Source: a bacterium
Lineage (GTDB): Bacteria > Cyanobacteriota > Vampirovibrionia > Gastranaerophilales > UBA9971
DNA length: 13,334 bases
Direction of reading: 5' to 3'
Assembly: GCA_037147175.1 (NCBI GenBank)
Contig: JBAWVS010000058.1
Coordinates: 1-13,334 of the forward strand
A model generated the notes under the pieces. It was not told the origin of the DNA. It worked only from the letters and a program-made list of their open reading frames with translations, and searched no databases. Shown piece by piece: positions 12,914 to 13,334 of the stretch; position 1 is the first letter of the stretch, and the number at the start of each line of letters is the position of its first letter. Position numbers and translations under genes: made by a program.

Positions 12914-13171
12914 AATTTGACTACCGGTTTATGTTCTTTTTATTTGTTGTCTTTTATACTTTCAAAACGGGTAAGAACAGAATAATTGTAAAGAGACAGT
13001 TAATTTGAGATGAAGTGTCAGGCGTTATGAGATGAAATTCGAAAATTTACAGACTGGATGAGCTTTTCAAATATTAAATTTTCTTTTTAAAATAATTATA
13101 CATTTCGGGGGTTAAAAATAATTTAGTTTGAGTAAAAATACTCTGTGTTATAAAATAGGGAGGTTTACAGC

Positions 13172-13324
13172 ATGGCTGTTGAAACATATCGCGATTTGAA
13201 TATTTTAGAAGCGGCTAAAAAAGCCGAAAAATTTACTACTTTGATTGCTGCTGTTAATGCAGCGGGTTTAAATGAAACTTTAAGACCAATGCACAAGCAG
13301 CTAATTTTTAAGAATTTGGAGTAA
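13172..13324 (+). pseudogene. Truncated fasciclin (FAS1) domain protein, 50 residues
   Basis: A short frame with a very good ribosome binding site (GGGAGGT, 13158-13164, 7 nt before ATG). It encodes MAVETYRDLNILEAAKKAEK followed by FTTLIAAVNAAGLNETL, then RPMHKQLIFKNLE and a stop at 13322-13324. The part from about N10 to L37 matches the opening of FAS1 domains (pattern: N/D-I-x-E-A-A-x-x-x-x-x-F-x-T-L-x-A-A-V-x-A-A-G-L-x-x-T-L), which are adhesion-type modules of about 130-140 residues. The usual continuation GPFTVFAPT is absent, and no other frame downstream supplies it within the window. So it appears to be an N-terminal remnant, or a gene broken by rearrangement or deletion. No signal peptide is present. 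It could still be expressed as a small protein. The window ends 10 bases later. Confidence 0.6.
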
Positions 13325-13334
13325 TTTGCAATAA

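Noticed and set aside
13128-13154. TTGAGT and TATAAA with a TGT extension before the FAS1-like frame, considered as its promoter.
   Set aside because: The spacer is only 15 bp and the expected start (about 13161) would cut into the GGGAGGT ribosome binding site at 13158-13164.

Overview
The window is very AT-rich, uses the standard genetic code, and carries compact bacterial genes with clear purine-rich ribosome binding sites. Gene content fits a non-photosynthetic relative of cyanobacteria from the gut (Melainabacteria / Vampirovibrionia, order Gastranaerophilales). The clues are the low GC, a LytR-CpsA-Psr protein, a type III pantothenate kinase, a toxin-antitoxin pair of a type I associate with cyanobacteria, and several lineage-type hypothetical proteins whose N-termini carry a short 'SF(N/Q)' motif. 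This assignment rests on recollection of such genomes and was not searched; a low-GC Firmicute is the main alternative.

Layout. Positions 1-340 hold no gene. At 341-1051 is a 236-residue low-complexity protein made of Phe-Gly-Gln-Gln repeats, closed by a good terminator. At 1266-2313 a 79-residue unknown protein overlaps an M55 (DppA-type) D-aminopeptidase. Convergent to these, a minus-strand pair (2409-3954) encodes a small PQ-loop/SemiSWEET-like membrane protein and an LCP cell-wall polymer ligase. A 337-bp divergent spacer with a good promoter precedes coaX (4292-5062), which converges on a PfkB-family sugar/nucleoside kinase (5078-6118, minus).

A plus-strand operon follows (6293-9136): a CX5R dual-specificity-type phosphatase with an extra N-terminal tail, a PgeF/YfiH-type multicopper-like purine nucleoside phosphorylase, and a SEC-C zinc-motif protein. 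Next come a minus-strand two-helix membrane protein (9174-9941), a divergent AI-2E/PerM-family permease (10072-11145), and a 58-residue minus-strand small protein (11158-11334).

The right end is more accessory in character. It has a gene-poor stretch (11335-11819) with degenerate repeat-like sequence, a minus-strand AbrB-like antitoxin / RelE-type toxin pair with its own promoter and operator-like palindrome, a divergent XRE-type regulator (12587-12913), and a short ORF (13172-13324) that looks like the first part of a fasciclin (FAS1) domain and then stops.

The enzymes are mostly housekeeping: peptidoglycan peptide recycling and editing, wall polymer attachment, coenzyme A synthesis and a salvage kinase. 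The most unusual items are the FG-repeat protein and the shared N-terminal motif on otherwise unrelated proteins. I see no tRNA, rRNA, CRISPR array or complete insertion sequence.
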